From contig NZ_JACHZE010000001.1 in the NCBI RefSeq assembly GCF_014193285.1, positions 620,001 through 684,000 on the forward strand: a DNA stretch of 64,000 nucleotides, given 5' to 3'. The first letter of the stretch is position 1. Every line of letters begins with the position of its first letter. The position numbers were made by a program, and so were the translations under genes. This stretch comes from Atlantibacter sp. RC6. GTDB lineage: Bacteria; Pseudomonadota; Gammaproteobacteria; Enterobacterales; Enterobacteriaceae. Of this stretch, positions 29,223-42,285 are shown piece after piece. A model generated the notes under the pieces. The model was not told the origin of the DNA and did not search any database. It was given only the letters and a program-made list of their open reading frames with translations.

Positions 29223-32200
29223 TTATTCGAACGGCGGCGGCGCCAGCACTTCGCGGTTGCCATTGTGGCCCTGCTCGCTGACGATGCCCTGCATTTCCAT
29301 CTGCTCGATAATGCGCGCCGCACGGTTATAGCCAATACGGAATTGGCGCTGTACGCCGGAAATGGATGCCTTGCGTTTCTCGACTACGAACGACACCGCC
29401 TGATCGAACAGCGGATCCAGCTCTTCGCCAGCGTCAAATCCGCCGCCAGCGCCGCCTTCGCTTTCGCTGTCGGAGGTGATGCCATCAACGTATTGTGGAC
29501 GTCCGCGCGCTTTCCAGTCCTGGACTACGGCATGCACTTCCTGGTCGCGAACAAACGCGCCGTGGACGCGCACCGGGCTGGTGGAGTTCGGTCCGGAATA
29601 GAGCATATCACCCATGCCCAGCAGCGATTCCGCGCCCCCCTGGTCAAGGATAGTGCGCGAGTCGATTTTGCTCGACACGGTAAAGGCGATGCGCGTCGGG
29701 ATGTTGGCCTTAATCAGGCCGGTAATCACATCCACCGACGGACGCTGGGTCGCCAGCACCAGGTGGATCCCTGCCGCACGGGCTTTTTGCGCCAGGCGGG
29801 CAATCAGCTCTTCGACTTTTTTACCTACCGTCATCATCAGGTCGGCAAATTCATCCACCAGCACTACGATATATGGCAGTTTTTCCAGTACCGGATGGGT
29901 GGCGTCCATGCTGTCGCCCGGCTTCCAGTACGGATCTGGGATTGGGCGGCCCATACGTTCAGCTTCGAGGATCTTCTCGTTATAACCGGCAAGATTACGC
30001 ACGCCCAGAGCCGACATCAGCTTGTAGCGGCGTTCCATCTCGTTGACGCTCCAGCGCAATGCGTTGGCGGCGTCTTTCATATCGGTAACCACTTCGGTCA
30101 ACAGATGCGGGATCCCCTCATACACGGAGAGTTCCAGCATTTTCGGGTCGATCATGATAAAGCGCACTTCTTCCGGCGTGGCTTTATACAGCATGCTGAG
30201 GATCATGGCGTTGACCCCCACAGACTTACCGGAGCCGGTGGTCCCTGCCACCAGCAGGTGCGGCATTTTCGCCAGGTCGGCTACCACGGCGTCGCCCGCG
30301 ATATCTTTACCCAACACCACGCTTAACGGCGACGGGTTGTCGCGGAATTTGGCGTTATCCAGCACTTCGCGCAGGTAAACCGTCTGGCGTTTTTTGTTCG
30401 GCAATTCGAGGCCCACATAAGGCTTACCGGGGATGACCTCCACAACGCGCACCGCAACAGTGGAAAGCGAACGCGCCAGGTCGCGGGACAGGTTAGAGAT
30501 CCGCGCGGCTTTTACGCCAGGAGCAAGGTTCAGCTCGAAGCGGGTGATCACCGGGCCGGGTGAATAGTTCACCACGTCGGCTTTGATACGGAAGTCCGCC
30601 AGACGCGCTTCAACCAGGCGCGCCATTTGCTCCAAAGCAAAGGTATCTACCGGTTCCACTTCCGCAGGCGGCGGTGTCAACAGATCCAGCGACGGCAGCG
30701 GCGTGGACGGTTTTTGCAGCGGGCGGCTATCGCCGTTACGCATGAGTAACGGGTGGATCAGGCTTTCACGCGGCGGCTCAACAGGCTGCGCCGGTGCGGC
30801 GTAAGCCGGATGTTGCTGCTGCATGGGCTGCTGCGGCTGAGCCGGGGCAGCGTAAGCCGGATGTTGCGGCTGTATGGGCTGTTGCGGCTGCGCCGGGGCA
30901 GCGTAAGCGGGAGGCTGCTGATACGACTGCTGCGGTGGAACCTGAACCGGCTGAGGCTCATCCACCACCGGGCTCGGCATAAACAACGGCTCGCTTGGGC
31001 CATCATCTACCAGCGCTTTAATCGGCGAGAAGTCATCCAGCGAGAACGGCATCGCGCCAGAGGGTTGCTCCCCCGCGTAGCGCTGCTGCTGTTGTGCGGC
31101 AAACTGACGCGACAATTCTGCTTGTTCTTCATCTGCATCGTCAGCCTCGTCCATGCCCTGCGGCAGGCTGTCGTCATCCTGATAGCGTTGCTGCTGTTGC
31201 GCCATAAACTGGCGAGCCAGTTCATCCTGCTGCCGGGCGTCCGCTTCATCTTCGCTAAGCGGCTGTTGCGCGTGTCGCGCCTGCTGCTCCGCCATACGTT
31301 GAGAAGGCAGCTTGATACCATAAGAAGCCAGTTCGCGGCGTGTGGGAACGCGAACACGATTCGGGCGCGGCAATTGCGGGCCAATGCCCTCTTTTACCTG
31401 GGCGCGCGGCGCATCGCTGGCAATGCTGAATACCGGCGCAAAGGCCGCGGCGGCGGTTGCCGCTTGCGCTGCCGCCTGAACCTGTGAAGCAGCGGGGGTC
31501 ACATCGGGCGGTGCGATGTTGTCCGTCGGCATGGCCGGAGCAACAGCCGGTTTCGGCTCGTAAGCCGGTTGAGCGGGCTCAGGAATCGGTTGATACCATG
31601 CCGCCAGTTGCTCACGCTCCCGGGCGCGCTTCTCTTCCACCTCTTCAAAGTAGTAAAGCGGCGGACGGGTTTGCTTCAATTCCGGCGCGGCAGGTTCTGG
31701 CTCGACGGCAGGTATTTCCGCATGAGCCGGCGCTGCATAAGCCTCTTCGTCGACCCATGGCTGCGTTGGCGGGTAATGAGGATTCTGCGGTTCAGAATAA
31801 GGTTGATATGCCGCCTGGGCATGCATATCCACCGGTGGCGTTACCGGCACATGGTCATAATGCTCAGGCGCAGGCGCAATAGTCGCTTCTGGCGTTTGGG
31901 TCGTCGGCACAGGTTGCCATTCCACTACCGGCTCCTGCGGTTGCGGCGCGGCGGTATACTGAACCGGCTGTGGCGTGATCGCCGCGGCTGGGGCGACGGG
32001 CTGAACGGCTGCCGGAACTGCCGTCGGCACCACGGAATAACCGCTTAATAACGGATCGTTTTCCTCTTCCGCCGCTAACGCTGTTTGTCCGGAGAACAGC
32101 ACATCATCCGGATCGAGTTCAACGCCGCCCGCGCGGTAATGGATATCGTCGGGTTCATCCATGCGCTTGCCGGAGAACAGCGCCTCGTCAGTTTTGCGTC

Positions 32201-32975
32201 CCACCGGATTAGCGAACTTTTCGGCCAGGCGTTTACGGCGCGCCAGTGCGCCGCGCAGGATGCGCGCGCGACGAGAGTCTTTGGCGACGACGTCATCTTC
32301 ATCGTCTTCATACTCATCGTCTTCGTATTCGTCATCATCCTGCCAGGTATTATCGCGGCGGGTGCGGTTGGTGGCGAAGGTTAAAACGCTTAACACCACG
32401 CTACCGATTTTTTCGGCGATGCCGACCCAGGACCAGCCGGTAAACAGCGTCAGCCCGGCGGCCCAGACGCACAGCAGCGCGATGGTTCCGCCGCTGCTGT
32501 TCAACAGCGGCATCATGGCGGTGCTTAATAAGCTACCCAACACCCCGCCAGAGGCGAAATACCAGATATCATCGGCGTTGATAGCCGCCAGCCCGCAGGA
32601 GGTGAGGATCAACGCCAGCACGCCAATCAGGCGCAGCGCGACGGCGAAATAATCGATGTAATCTTCATTAGCGCGATGTCGCCAGGCGAACCAGCAGCCG
32701 CCGATCATCATCACGGGCAGCGTATAGGCCATGATGCCGAAAATGAAGAACAGGGTATCAGCCAGCCACGCGCCGGGCGCGCCGCCTAAGTTATGGATAG
32801 GCTCATGCCAGGCCGTTTGTGACCAGCTGGGATCGGAGGGATTAAAACTGAGCAACGCCGCCATCAACCAGACGGCAAAAAGGGCAACCAGAATCAGCAA
32901 AGCTTCCAGGAGTCGACGACCGCTATCCAGCTTTGTCAGAGTAACATCTTTGTCTTCAGTGTATTCCTGGCTCAA
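29223..32975 (-). CDS. ftsK: DNA translocase FtsK
   Basis: Division-septum protein that anchors late divisome proteins and pumps DNA to resolve chromosome dimers at dif with XerCD. It has 1250 residues (1329 in E. coli, so a shorter linker). Four membrane helices occupy about residues 22-190, then an acidic stretch and a long Pro/Gln/Ala-rich linker up to about 750, then the RecA-like motor with Walker [10 protein letters not shown] near 915 and Walker [11 protein letters not shown]. The C-terminal winged-helix gamma domain ([17 protein letters not shown]) reads KOPS sites. Part of the linker is an in-frame tandem repeat. It is downstream of lrp. Confidence 0.98.
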   Translation of the reverse strand: MSQEYTEDKDVTLTKLDSGRRLLEALLILVALFAVWLMAALLSFNPSDPSWSQTAWHEPIHNLGGAPGAWLADTLFFIFGIMAYTLPVMMIGGCWFAWRHRANEDYIDYFAVALRLIGVLALILTSCGLAAINADDIWYFASGGVLGSLLSTAMMPLLNSSGGTIALLCVWAAGLTLFTGWSWVGIAEKIGSVVLSVLTFATNRTRRDNTWQDDDEYEDDEYEDDEDDVVAKDSRRARILRGALARRKRLAEKFANPVGRKTDEALFSGKRMDEPDDIHYRAGGVELDPDDVLFSGQTALAAEEENDPLLSGYSVVPTAVPAAVQPVAPAAAITPQPVQYTAAPQPQEPVVEWQPVPTTQTPEATIAPAPEHYDHVPVTPPVDMHAQAAYQPYSEPQNPHYPPTQPWVDEEAYAAPAHAEIPAVEPEPAAPELKQTRPPLYYFEEVEEKRAREREQLAAWYQPIPEPAQPAYEPKPAVAPAMPTDNIAPPDVTPAASQVQAAAQAATAAAAFAPVFSIASDAPRAQVKEGIGPQLPRPNRVRVPTRRELASYGIKLPSQRMAEQQARHAQQPLSEDEADARQQDELARQFMAQQQQRYQDDDSLPQGMDEADDADEEQAELSRQFAAQQQQRYAGEQPSGAMPFSLDDFSPIKALVDDGPSEPLFMPSPVVDEPQPVQVPPQQSYQQPPAYAAPAQPQQPIQPQHPAYAAPAQPQQPMQQQHPAYAAPAQPVEPPRESLIHPLLMRNGDSRPLQKPSTPLPSLDLLTPPPAEVEPVDTFALEQMARLVEARLADFRIKADVVNYSPGPVITRFELNLAPGVKAARISNLSRDLARSLSTVAVRVVEVIPGKPYVGLELPNKKRQTVYLREVLDNAKFRDNPSPLSVVLGKDIAGDAVVADLAKMPHLLVAGTTGSGKSVGVNAMILSMLYKATPEEVRFIMIDPKMLELSVYEGIPHLLTEVVTDMKDAANALRWSVNEMERRYKLMSALGVRNLAGYNEKILEAERMGRPIPDPYWKPGDSMDATHPVLEKLPYIVVLVDEFADLMMTVGKKVEELIARLAQKARAAGIHLVLATQRPSVDVITGLIKANIPTRIAFTVSSKIDSRTILDQGGAESLLGMGDMLYSGPNSTSPVRVHGAFVRDQEVHAVVQDWKARGRPQYVDGITSDSESEGGAGGGFDAGEELDPLFDQAVSFVVEKRKASISGVQRQFRIGYNRAARIIEQMEMQGIVSEQGHNGNREVLAPPPFE
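30784..30925 (-). repeat. 51-bp tandem repeat inside the FtsK linker, about 2.8 copies
   Basis: Copies begin at 30784, 30835 and 30886 on the plus strand. Each encodes a 17-residue unit of the form [17 protein letters not shown]. Being a multiple of three it keeps the frame, and copy number could vary between strains without harm. Confidence 0.85.
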
Positions 32976-33000
32976 GAAAGGCTCTCCAGGTTCTTCGAGC

Positions 33001-33039
33001 TAAAACGGACAGCAGCGCCGGGTCGCCCCGGCACTGCTG
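33001..33039 (-). terminator. Strong hairpin between lrp and ftsK (probable lrp terminator)
   Basis: Thirteen-base stem with one mismatch (33010-33022 with 33027-33039), loop TCGC. On the minus strand GTCCGTTTTA follows, giving a moderate T run. ftsK starts 35 bases beyond the stem. Confidence 0.65.
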
Positions 33040-33095
33040 CTGTATGGATTAACAGGAGTGTAATCAAACTACAGCGACTTTGCACCTGTTCCGCA

Positions 33096-33590
33096 TTAGC
33101 GAGTCTTAATAACCAGACGATTGCTCTGTTTCACTTCTTCCATTACCACATAGGTACGGGTGTCGTTCACACCCGGCAGACGCAGCAAGGTTTCACCGAG
33201 CAATTTACGGTACGCAGACATATCCGGCACACGCGTTTTCAACAGGTAGTCGAAATCGCCTGATACCAGATGACACTCTTGAATTTCTTCAAGTTTTTGC
33301 ACAGCGGCGTTAAATTGTTCAAACACATCCGGCGCGCCACGATTCAGAGTAATCTCAACGAAAACCAGCAGTGATGCGTCTAAATAGTGTGGGTTCAGCA
33401 GAGCGGTATAACCCTGAATAAAACCCTGTCGTTCCAGTCGGCGCACGCGCTCAAGGCAAGGCGTCGGTGAAAGTCCCACTCTTTTAGAAAGCTCGACGTT
33501 GGAAATACGCCCATCCTTTTGCAGCTCATTAAGAATGTTACGATCGATGCGGTCGAGATCTTTGCCTGGGCGCTTCTTGCTATCTACCAT
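33096..33590 (-). CDS. lrp: Leucine-responsive regulatory protein Lrp
   Basis: Global feast/famine regulator of amino-acid, pili and nitrogen genes. It has 164 residues: an N-terminal helix-turn-helix (about 12-60, with LSKRVGLSPTPCLERVRRLE) and a C-terminal RAM effector domain. It differs from the E. coli protein as I remember it at a single residue or so. The start at 33590 (MVDSKKRPGKD) is chosen over an upstream in-frame start on this match. ftsK follows; trxB is divergent. Confidence 0.99.
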   Translation of the reverse strand: MVDSKKRPGKDLDRIDRNILNELQKDGRISNVELSKRVGLSPTPCLERVRRLERQGFIQGYTALLNPHYLDASLLVFVEITLNRGAPDVFEQFNAAVQKLEEIQECHLVSGDFDYLLKTRVPDMSAYRKLLGETLLRLPGVNDTRTYVVMEEVKQSNRLVIKTR

Positions 33591-35055
<1,465 letters not shown>

Positions 35056-35070
35056 TTCTGCAAGTTAAAT

Positions 35071-35102
35071 AAGGCGACTGAATAAGTCGCCTTTCTTTTT
35101 TT
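35071..35102 (+). terminator. Rho-independent terminator after trxB
   Basis: Stem AAGGCGACT/AGTCGCCTT with a 5-base loop, followed by TCTTTTTTT. Confidence 0.92.
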
Positions 35103-35169
35103 GTCGTTGTAACATGGCTGCGCGCTTTCATACCCTTAGTTCACTGGACTTTCGCCTGCTTACAACTCG

Positions 35170-36936
35170 ATGAATAAATCCCGCCAACAAGAACTGACCC
35201 GCTGGTTAAAACAGCAAAGTGTAATTTCCCGTCGCTGGCTGAATCTTTCGCGTCTGCTGGGCGTCGTGACCGGGCTGTTGATTATCGCCCAGGCCTGGAT
35301 CCTGGCCCGCATCCTCAACCATATGATCATGGAAAACATCCCGCGAGAGGCGTTGCTGCTGCCGTTCGCCCTGCTGGTGCTGATCTTTATTCTGCGCGCC
35401 TGGCTGGTGTGGATCCGCGAAAAAGTGGGCTTTCGCGCCGGGGTGCATATTCGTCGGGAAGTGCGCCGTCTGGTGCTGGATCGTCTTCAGCAGGCAGGCC
35501 CGGCCTGGATCAGCGGCAAACCCGCCGGCAGCTGGGCGACATTAATTCTCGAACAAATTGACGATATGCATGATTACTACGCCCGCTATCTGCCGCAGAT
35601 GGCACTGGCGGCGGCGGTTCCGCTGCTGATCGTGCTGGTGATTTTCCCGGTGAACTGGGCCGCCGCGCTGATTTTATTGGGCGCCGCGCCGCTGATCCCG
35701 ATGTTTATGGCGATGGTCGGTATGGGTGCCGCCGACGCTAACCGCCGCAACTTCGCCGCGCTGGCGCGTCTGAGCGGTAACTTCCTCGATCGCCTGCGCG
35801 GCCTGGAAACGCTACGGCTGTTTAACCGCGGCGCAGCGGAAACCGAAAATATTCGCGAGGCGTCAGTGGACTTCCGCCGTCGTACCATGGAAGTGCTGCG
35901 GCTGGCCTTTTTATCCTCTGGCGTGCTGGAATTCTTTACCTCTTTATCCATTGCGCTGGTCGCGGTTTACTTCGGCTTCTCCTATCTTGGCGAACTGAAT
36001 TTCGGCCACTACGGCGTCGGCGTCACGCTGTTCGCAGGCTTCTTAACGCTGATCCTCGCACCGGAATTTTTCCAGCCGCTACGCGATCTGGGCACGTTCT
36101 ACCATGCCAAAGCCCAGGCGGTAGGCGCGGCGGACAGCCTGAAAACCTTCCTTGAGGCGCCGCTGCAAAGCCCGACGCGCGGCACCTTCAAACTCGGCAA
36201 TAGCGATCCGATTACGCTGCGCGCCCATCACCTTATCGTGCTTTCGCCGGAGGGCAGCGCGCTGGCTGGCCCGCTTAACTTTACCCTCGACGCGGGCAAA
36301 CGGGTTGCCATCGTCGGCCAGAGCGGCGCGGGTAAAAGCTCATTACTGAATGTGCTATCAGGGTTTTTGCCCTATGAGGGGTCGCTGACGGTGAATGATA
36401 TTGAGCTGCGCGATCTCGATCCGCAGGCCTGGCGCGAGGTTTTAAGCTGGGTGGGGCAGAACCCGCAATTGCCCGCCGCAACGCTGCGCGATAACGTGCT
36501 GCTTTCCGCTCCGGATGCCAGCGAGCAGGCGCTGCAAAGCGCGCTGGAAAACGCCTCGGTAACCGAGTTTATCAGCCAGTTGCCTCAGGGCATCGACACG
36601 CCGATTGGCGACCAGGGCGCAGGGCTGTCCGTGGGCCAGGCCCAGCGCGTCGCCGTGGCGCGCGCGCTGCTGACGCCGTGCAAACTGCTGATGCTGGATG
36701 AACCCGCCGCCAGCCTTGACGCTCACAGCGAAATGAAAGTGATGCAGGCGCTGAATGCGGCTTCGCGCCACCAGAGCACTTTGCTGGTGACCCATCAGCT
36801 CGATTACATCAGCGAGTGGGATGAGATTTGGGTCATGCGTAACGGCCACATTGTGGAACAGGGGCGTTTTGCCGCGCTCGCCAGTGGAAACAGCCACTTT
36901 GCGGCGCTACTCGCCCATCGTCAGGAGGAGATTTAA
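35170..36936 (+). CDS. cydD: Heterodimeric ABC thiol exporter subunit CydD
   Basis: With CydC forms the inner-membrane exporter of glutathione and cysteine (and binds haem) needed for assembly of cytochrome bd and periplasmic redox balance. It has 588 residues. A six-helix membrane domain is followed by the nucleotide-binding domain with Walker A GQSGAGKSS near 383-391, signature LSVGQAQR (a variant of LSGGQ) and LMLDEPAASLD. The stop codon directly abuts the cydC start, so translation is coupled. Confidence 0.98.
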   Translation: MNKSRQQELTRWLKQQSVISRRWLNLSRLLGVVTGLLIIAQAWILARILNHMIMENIPREALLLPFALLVLIFILRAWLVWIREKVGFRAGVHIRREVRRLVLDRLQQAGPAWISGKPAGSWATLILEQIDDMHDYYARYLPQMALAAAVPLLIVLVIFPVNWAAALILLGAAPLIPMFMAMVGMGAADANRRNFAALARLSGNFLDRLRGLETLRLFNRGAAETENIREASVDFRRRTMEVLRLAFLSSGVLEFFTSLSIALVAVYFGFSYLGELNFGHYGVGVTLFAGFLTLILAPEFFQPLRDLGTFYHAKAQAVGAADSLKTFLEAPLQSPTRGTFKLGNSDPITLRAHHLIVLSPEGSALAGPLNFTLDAGKRVAIVGQSGAGKSSLLNVLSGFLPYEGSLTVNDIELRDLDPQAWREVLSWVGQNPQLPAATLRDNVLLSAPDASEQALQSALENASVTEFISQLPQGIDTPIGDQGAGLSVGQAQRVAVARALLTPCKLLMLDEPAASLDAHSEMKVMQALNAASRHQSTLLVTHQLDYISEWDEIWVMRNGHIVEQGRFAALASGNSHFAALLAHRQEEI

Positions 36937-38670
36937 ATGCGCGCGTTACTTCCCTACCTGGCGCTGTATAAGCGACACAAATGGATGCTCAGTCTCGGCG
37001 TGGTGCTGGCGATTATCACCCTGCTTGCCAGTATCGGCCTGCTGACGCTGTCGGGCTGGTTTTTATCCGCCTCCGCCGTGGTCGGCGTGGCTGGGGTGTA
37101 TAGTTTTAACTATATGCTGCCCGCCGCTGGCGTGCGCGGCGCGGCGATCACCCGTACCGCAGGCCGCTACTTTGAACGTCTGGTCAGCCACGACGCCACT
37201 TTCCGGGTATTGGCTCATCTGCGGGTTTACACCTTTACCAAAGTGCTGCCGCTCTCCCCTTCCGGCATTGCCCGTTTTCGCCAGGGCGAACTGCTGAACC
37301 GTCTGGTCGCGGATGTAGATACGCTCGACCATCTCTACCTGCGGGTTATTTCCCCGCTGGTGGGCGCGCTGGTGGTGATCCTGGTGGTGGCCGTTGGGTT
37401 GTCCGTGCTGGACGTGACGCTGGCGCTGACGCTCGGCGGGATTATGTTCCTGACGGTGCTGCTGCTGCCTCCGCTGTTCTATCGCGCCGGTAAGGGCACC
37501 GGTGAAGCGCTCACCACGCTGCGCGCGCAGTATCGACAGCAGCTGACGGCATGGCTGATCGGCCATGCTGAGTTGACCATTTTTAACGCCGCCGATCGCT
37601 ATCGCGAGACGCTGGACGCCACCGAAAGCGAGTGGCAGGAAGCTCAACGCCGCCAGGCGGGGCTAACGGCGCTGTCCCAGGGCGTGATGATGCTGATAAG
37701 CGGCATAGCTGTGGTGCTGATGCTGTGGATGGCGGCGGGCGGCGTGGGCGGCAATACCCAGCCCGGCGCGCTGATTGCGCTGTTCGTGTTCTGCGCGCTG
37801 GCGGCGTTTGAAGCACTCGCGCCGGTGACGGGCGCATTCCAGCATTTAGGCCAGGTGATCGCCAGCGCCCGGCGCGTAACTGATTTAACCGAACAGCAGC
37901 CCGACGTCGTCTTTACGGATGCGGCGACCACCGCTCCGACACAAACGGCGGTGACCTTTAATAACGTCAGCTTCCGTTACTCCCGGCAGGCGCAACCGGC
38001 GCTGAATCAGGTGTCATTGACCCTCAACGCCGGAGAGCGCGTAGCGCTGCTGGGCCGTACCGGCTGCGGCAAATCGACGCTGTTGCAGTTGCTTACCCGC
38101 GCCTGGGACCCGCAGTCGGGCGAAATTACGCTCGCGGGCCGCCCGCTGACGCAGTACAGCGAAGAGGCGTTGCGCGCCAGTATGAGCGTGGTGCCGCAGC
38201 GCGTGCATCTGTTTAGCGCCACCCTGCGCGATAACCTGCTGCTTGCCGCGCCTCAGGCCAGCGATGTAAAGCTTGCCGATACACTGCGCCAGGTAGGTCT
38301 TGATAAGTTGCTGGAAGAGAGCGGCTTAAACAGCTGGTTGGGCGAAGGTGGCCGCCAGCTATCCGGCGGCGAGCTGCGCCGTCTGGCGATTGCCCGCGCC
38401 CTGCTTCACGATGCGCCAATGATGCTGCTGGACGAACCAACGGAAGGGCTGGACGCCGAAACCGAACAGCAAATTTTAGCCCTGCTGGATAAGGTGACGG
38501 CCAATAAAACCGTATTAATGATCACCCATCGTCTGCGCGGTTTGGCTGATTTCAACCAAATCGTGGTGATGGATAATGGCCAAATTATTGAAAGTGGAAA
38601 TCATGACGAATTGATGGCGAAACAGGGTCGATATTACCAGTTTCGCCAATCCTCCGTAGTCTATGATTGA
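36937..38670 (+). CDS. cydC: Heterodimeric ABC thiol exporter subunit CydC
   Basis: Partner of CydD. It has 577 residues (573 in E. coli). Six membrane helices are in the first 310 residues. Walker A GRTGCGKST is at about 373-381, the signature is LSGGELRR, and Walker B MMLLDEPTEGLD. Its consensus signature contrasts with the degenerate LSVGQ in CydD, so the two ATP sites are not equivalent, as is usual in this pair. aat starts 31 bases downstream and is probably in the same transcript. Confidence 0.98.
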   Translation: MRALLPYLALYKRHKWMLSLGVVLAIITLLASIGLLTLSGWFLSASAVVGVAGVYSFNYMLPAAGVRGAAITRTAGRYFERLVSHDATFRVLAHLRVYTFTKVLPLSPSGIARFRQGELLNRLVADVDTLDHLYLRVISPLVGALVVILVVAVGLSVLDVTLALTLGGIMFLTVLLLPPLFYRAGKGTGEALTTLRAQYRQQLTAWLIGHAELTIFNAADRYRETLDATESEWQEAQRRQAGLTALSQGVMMLISGIAVVLMLWMAAGGVGGNTQPGALIALFVFCALAAFEALAPVTGAFQHLGQVIASARRVTDLTEQQPDVVFTDAATTAPTQTAVTFNNVSFRYSRQAQPALNQVSLTLNAGERVALLGRTGCGKSTLLQLLTRAWDPQSGEITLAGRPLTQYSEEALRASMSVVPQRVHLFSATLRDNLLLAAPQASDVKLADTLRQVGLDKLLEESGLNSWLGEGGRQLSGGELRRLAIARALLHDAPMMLLDEPTEGLDAETEQQILALLDKVTANKTVLMITHRLRGLADFNQIVVMDNGQIIESGNHDELMAKQGRYYQFRQSSVVYD

Positions 38671-38701
38671 ACGATAACGTCCTGCGGTGGAGCCTGGTAA
38701 G

Positions 38702-39409
38702 ATGCGTCTGGTTCAGCTTTCTCGTGAGTCAATCACCTTCCCGTCGCCGGAAGGTGCATTGCGGGAGCCGAATGGCCTGCTGGCCCTTGGAGGCGATCTC
38801 AGCCCTGCGCGTCTGTTAATGGCTTATCAGCGCGGCATTTTCCCGTGGTTTTCGCCGGGCGACCCGATTCTGTGGTGGTCGCCCGATCCGCGTGCCGTGC
38901 TGTTCCCCGACCAGTTTCACCTTAGCCGCAGCATGCGGCGCTTTCACAACCGTTCGCCCTACCGGGTAACGCTTAATCATGCTTTCGGGGAAGTGATCGA
39001 CGCCTGCGCCAGCGATCGCATTGAAGGCACCTGGATCACGCCGGAGGTGCTGACCGCTTATGTACGGCTGCACGAACTCGGCCATGCGCATTCGATTGAA
39101 GTGTGGCATCAGGATCAGCTGGTTGGCGGCATGTACGGCGTGGCGCAGGGCGCGCTGTTCTGCGGCGAGTCGATGTACAGCCGCCGCGAGAATGCCTCTA
39201 AAACCGCGCTGCTGGTCTTCTGCGATTATTTTATTCGCCAGGGCGGCAAGCTGATTGATTGCCAGGTATTGAATAACCATACCGCGTCGCTGGGCGCGGT
39301 GGAGATTGCCCGGCGCGATTACCTGAATTATCTCAGCCTGCTGAAACCTCAGCCGCTGCCATCGCACTGCTGGGTGCCTAAAGTGCTGTTTGATACGGGC
39401 AATAAATAA
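38702..39409 (+). CDS. aat: Leucyl/phenylalanyl-tRNA--protein transferase
   Basis: Adds Leu or Phe from aminoacyl-tRNA to the N terminus of proteins beginning with Lys or Arg, making N-degrons for ClpS-ClpAP. It has 235 residues with the conserved [20 protein letters not shown] (36-55) and [14 protein letters not shown] motifs. The start at 38702 ([18 protein letters not shown]) follows GGAG and matches E. coli. The genes for the downstream machinery, clpA and clpS, lie within 4 kb. Confidence 0.98.
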   Translation: MRLVQLSRESITFPSPEGALREPNGLLALGGDLSPARLLMAYQRGIFPWFSPGDPILWWSPDPRAVLFPDQFHLSRSMRRFHNRSPYRVTLNHAFGEVIDACASDRIEGTWITPEVLTAYVRLHELGHAHSIEVWHQDQLVGGMYGVAQGALFCGESMYSRRENASKTALLVFCDYFIRQGGKLIDCQVLNNHTASLGAVEIARRDYLNYLSLLKPQPLPSHCWVPKVLFDTGNK

Positions 39410-39435
39410 TGTTTTCCGCATATTTTATGGGAGAG

Positions 39436-39444
39436 TGCTATACT
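39436..39444 (+). promoter_or_regulatory. Extended -10 promoter element upstream of infA
   Basis: TGCTATACT, an extended -10 (TGN plus TATACT), about 230 bases before infA; no good -35 is needed for this promoter type. E. coli infA has two promoters, one of them far upstream. Inferred from sequence only. Confidence 0.5.
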
Positions 39445-39670
39445 CTTGCCCGCAGAGAAAACTCTTCACATTACCCGCCGCCGTTTAGGATCCACAGTTT
39501 AGGCTTTACTCCCCCTTTACGTTTGCGTTCTGGATGCGGTTGATGCCGTGTCGTCGGGTCATGCGCAGAATCAACTTTGCCGGTTTATCAACCGCAAAAT
39601 CTTTACATATTTGGTGAACTTGGGCATTATCTTGCCGGTTCAAAACATTGGTAGTGATACCCCAGAGGAT

Positions 39671-39892
<222 letters not shown>

Positions 39893-39936
39893 GCATTAAT
39901 CGAATCGGCGCTGCTGGCTGGCGGCGCTTTGAATAC

Positions 39937-39970
39937 AAAAAGGCCGGGTGAATTACCCGGCCTTTTATTT
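39937..39970. terminator. Bidirectional terminator between infA and clpA
   Basis: Perfect twelve-base stem AAAAGGCCGGGT/ACCCGGCCTTTT with a 5-base loop, A-rich on one side and T-rich on the other, between convergent genes. Confidence 0.93.
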
Positions 39971-39983
39971 TATCGCGTTATGC

Positions 39984-42257
39984 TTAGTGCGCCGCTTCCG
40001 GCTTGTGCTTTTGCGCGCTCTGGAAGTGATAGGTCAGTTCGCCCTTCTCTTTATCCAGCGCCACGGTTACCTGGCCGCCATCCACCAGCGAACCGAACAG
40101 CAGTTCGTTAGCCAATGGTTTTTTCAGGTTATCCTGGATAACACGCGCCATCGGACGCGCGCCCATCGCCCGGTCGTAACCCTTCTCTGCCAGCCAGTCG
40201 CGCGATTCCTGGCTAACTTCCAGTGAAACGCCTTTCTGGTCCAGCTGCACCTGGAGTTCAACGATAAACTTGTCGACCACCTGATGAATAACCTCGGTGC
40301 TGAGATGGTTGAACCAAATGATGTTATCCAGACGGTTACGGAATTCCGGCGTAAACACCTTCTTGATCTCTTCCATCGCGTCGGTGCTGTTGTCCTGATG
40401 GATCAGGCCAATGGTTTTACGCTCGGTCTCACGCACGCCGGCGTTGGTGGTCATCACCAGGATCACGTTGCGGAAATCCGCTTTACGCCCGTTGTTGTCG
40501 GTCAGCGTACCGTTGTCCATCACCTGCAGCAGCAGGTTGAACACGTCCGGGTGCGCTTTTTCGATCTCATCAAGCAGCAGCACCGCATGAGGATGCTTGA
40601 TAACGGCATCGGTCAGCAGCCCGCCCTGATCGAACCCGACGTAGCCCGGAGGCGCGCCGATTAAACGGCTGACGGTATGACGTTCCATATACTCGGACAT
40701 ATCAAAGCGCAGCAGTTCAATACCCAGCGATTTTGCCAGCTGGACGGTGACTTCGGTTTTCCCAACCCCGGTCGGCCCGGCGAACAGGAAGGAACCCACC
40801 GGTTTATGGTCGTGACCCAGACCGGCGCGGCTCATCTTGATGGCTTCGGTTAACGCCTCGATAGCGTTATCCTGGCCGAACACCAGCATTTTCAGCCGGT
40901 CGCCCAGGCTCTTCAGGGTATCGCGATCGCTGGCCGAGACGCTTTTCTCCGGGATACGGGCAATACGCGCCACCACCGATTCAATATCCGCCACGTTGAC
41001 GGTTTTCTTACGCTTACTCACCGGCATCAAACGCGCACGGGCGCCCGCTTCGTCGATGACGTCGATGGCTTTATCCGGCAGATGGCGGTCATTGATATAT
41101 TTGACCGACAGCTCCACGGCGGCGCGCACCGCTTTGGCGGTATAACGTACATCGTGATGCGTTTCGTATTTCGGCTTCAGGCCATTGATGATCTGCACCG
41201 TTTCTTCCACCGACGGCTCAGTAATATCGATTTTCTGGAAGCGACGCGCCAGGGCGCGGTCTTTTTCGAAAATATTACTGAATTCCTGATAGGTGGTAGA
41301 GCCGATCACGCGGATCTTGCCGCTGGAGAGCAGCGGTTTGATCAGGTTAGCGGCATCAACCTGCCCGCCAGACGCCGCGCCCGCACCGATAATGGTGTGG
41401 ATCTCATCAATAAACAGGATGCTGTTGGTATCCTGCTCCAGCTGTTTCAGCAGGGCTTTAAAGCGTTTTTCAAAATCGCCGCGGTACTTGGTGCCCGCCA
41501 GCAGCGAGCCGATATCCAGCGAATAGATATTGCAGTCCGCCATGATTTCCGGCACGTCACCCTGCACGATACGCCAGGCAAGGCCTTCGGCAATGGCGGT
41601 TTTACCGACCCCGGATTCGCCCACCAGCAGCGGGTTGTTTTTCCGCCGGCGGCACAGCACCTGGATCGCCCGCTCCAGCTCCTTATCACGGCCAATCAGC
41701 GGGTCAATGCCGCCGACGCGCGCAAGCTGGTTGAGATTGGTGGTGAAGTTTTCCATACGCTCCTCCCCGCCTGCTTGCTCTTCGTTAACTGGATTTTCTG
41801 AACCGCTGGACTGATGCGGCTCATCTTTGCGCGTGCCGTGAGAAATGAAGTTGACCACGTCGAGACGGCTGACTTCATGTTTACGCAGCAGATAGGCGGC
41901 CTGGGATTCCTGCTCGCTGAAAATCGCTACCAGCACGTTAGCGCCTGTCACTTCGCTACGGCCTGACGACTGTACATGGAATACGGCGCGTTGCAGTACG
42001 CGTTGAAAACTCAACGTCGGCTGGGTGTCGCGCTCCTCTTCGCTCGCCGGGAGGACGGGCGTGGTTTGTTCGATGAAGGCTTCAAGTTCCTGTCGCAGCG
42101 CCACCAGATCCACTGAACACGCTTCCAGCGCTTCGCGGGCTGATGGGTTACTGAGCAAAGCCAGTAACAGATGCTCGACAGTCATAAACTCATGTCGGTG
42201 CTCGCGCGCTCTGGCGAAAGCCATGTTTAAACTGAGTTCCAGTTCCTGGTTGAGCAT
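39984..42257 (-). CDS. clpA: ATP-dependent Clp protease ATP-binding subunit ClpA
   Basis: Hexameric AAA+ unfoldase that feeds ssrA-tagged and N-degron substrates to ClpP. It has 757 residues: an N domain (1-143) that binds ClpS, AAA module D1 with Walker A GESGVGKT near 213, and D2 with Walker A GPTGVGKT near 495 and the IGxxGYVG-like pore region. The start at 42257 ([11 protein letters not shown]) matches E. coli. It is 28 bases downstream of clpS. Confidence 0.99.
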   Translation of the reverse strand: MLNQELELSLNMAFARAREHRHEFMTVEHLLLALLSNPSAREALEACSVDLVALRQELEAFIEQTTPVLPASEEERDTQPTLSFQRVLQRAVFHVQSSGRSEVTGANVLVAIFSEQESQAAYLLRKHEVSRLDVVNFISHGTRKDEPHQSSGSENPVNEEQAGGEERMENFTTNLNQLARVGGIDPLIGRDKELERAIQVLCRRRKNNPLLVGESGVGKTAIAEGLAWRIVQGDVPEIMADCNIYSLDIGSLLAGTKYRGDFEKRFKALLKQLEQDTNSILFIDEIHTIIGAGAASGGQVDAANLIKPLLSSGKIRVIGSTTYQEFSNIFEKDRALARRFQKIDITEPSVEETVQIINGLKPKYETHHDVRYTAKAVRAAVELSVKYINDRHLPDKAIDVIDEAGARARLMPVSKRKKTVNVADIESVVARIARIPEKSVSASDRDTLKSLGDRLKMLVFGQDNAIEALTEAIKMSRAGLGHDHKPVGSFLFAGPTGVGKTEVTVQLAKSLGIELLRFDMSEYMERHTVSRLIGAPPGYVGFDQGGLLTDAVIKHPHAVLLLDEIEKAHPDVFNLLLQVMDNGTLTDNNGRKADFRNVILVMTTNAGVRETERKTIGLIHQDNSTDAMEEIKKVFTPEFRNRLDNIIWFNHLSTEVIHQVVDKFIVELQVQLDQKGVSLEVSQESRDWLAEKGYDRAMGARPMARVIQDNLKKPLANELLFGSLVDGGQVTVALDKEKGELTYHFQSAQKHKPEAAH

Positions 42258-42285
42258 AGGCACCCCCCTCAATATAATTCGCCGT

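Noticed and set aside
30753-31487. Plus-strand open frame of Arg/Leu repeats opposite the ftsK linker
   Set aside because: It is the complement of the Pro/Gln/Ala-rich linker repeats; the repetitiveness comes from FtsK.
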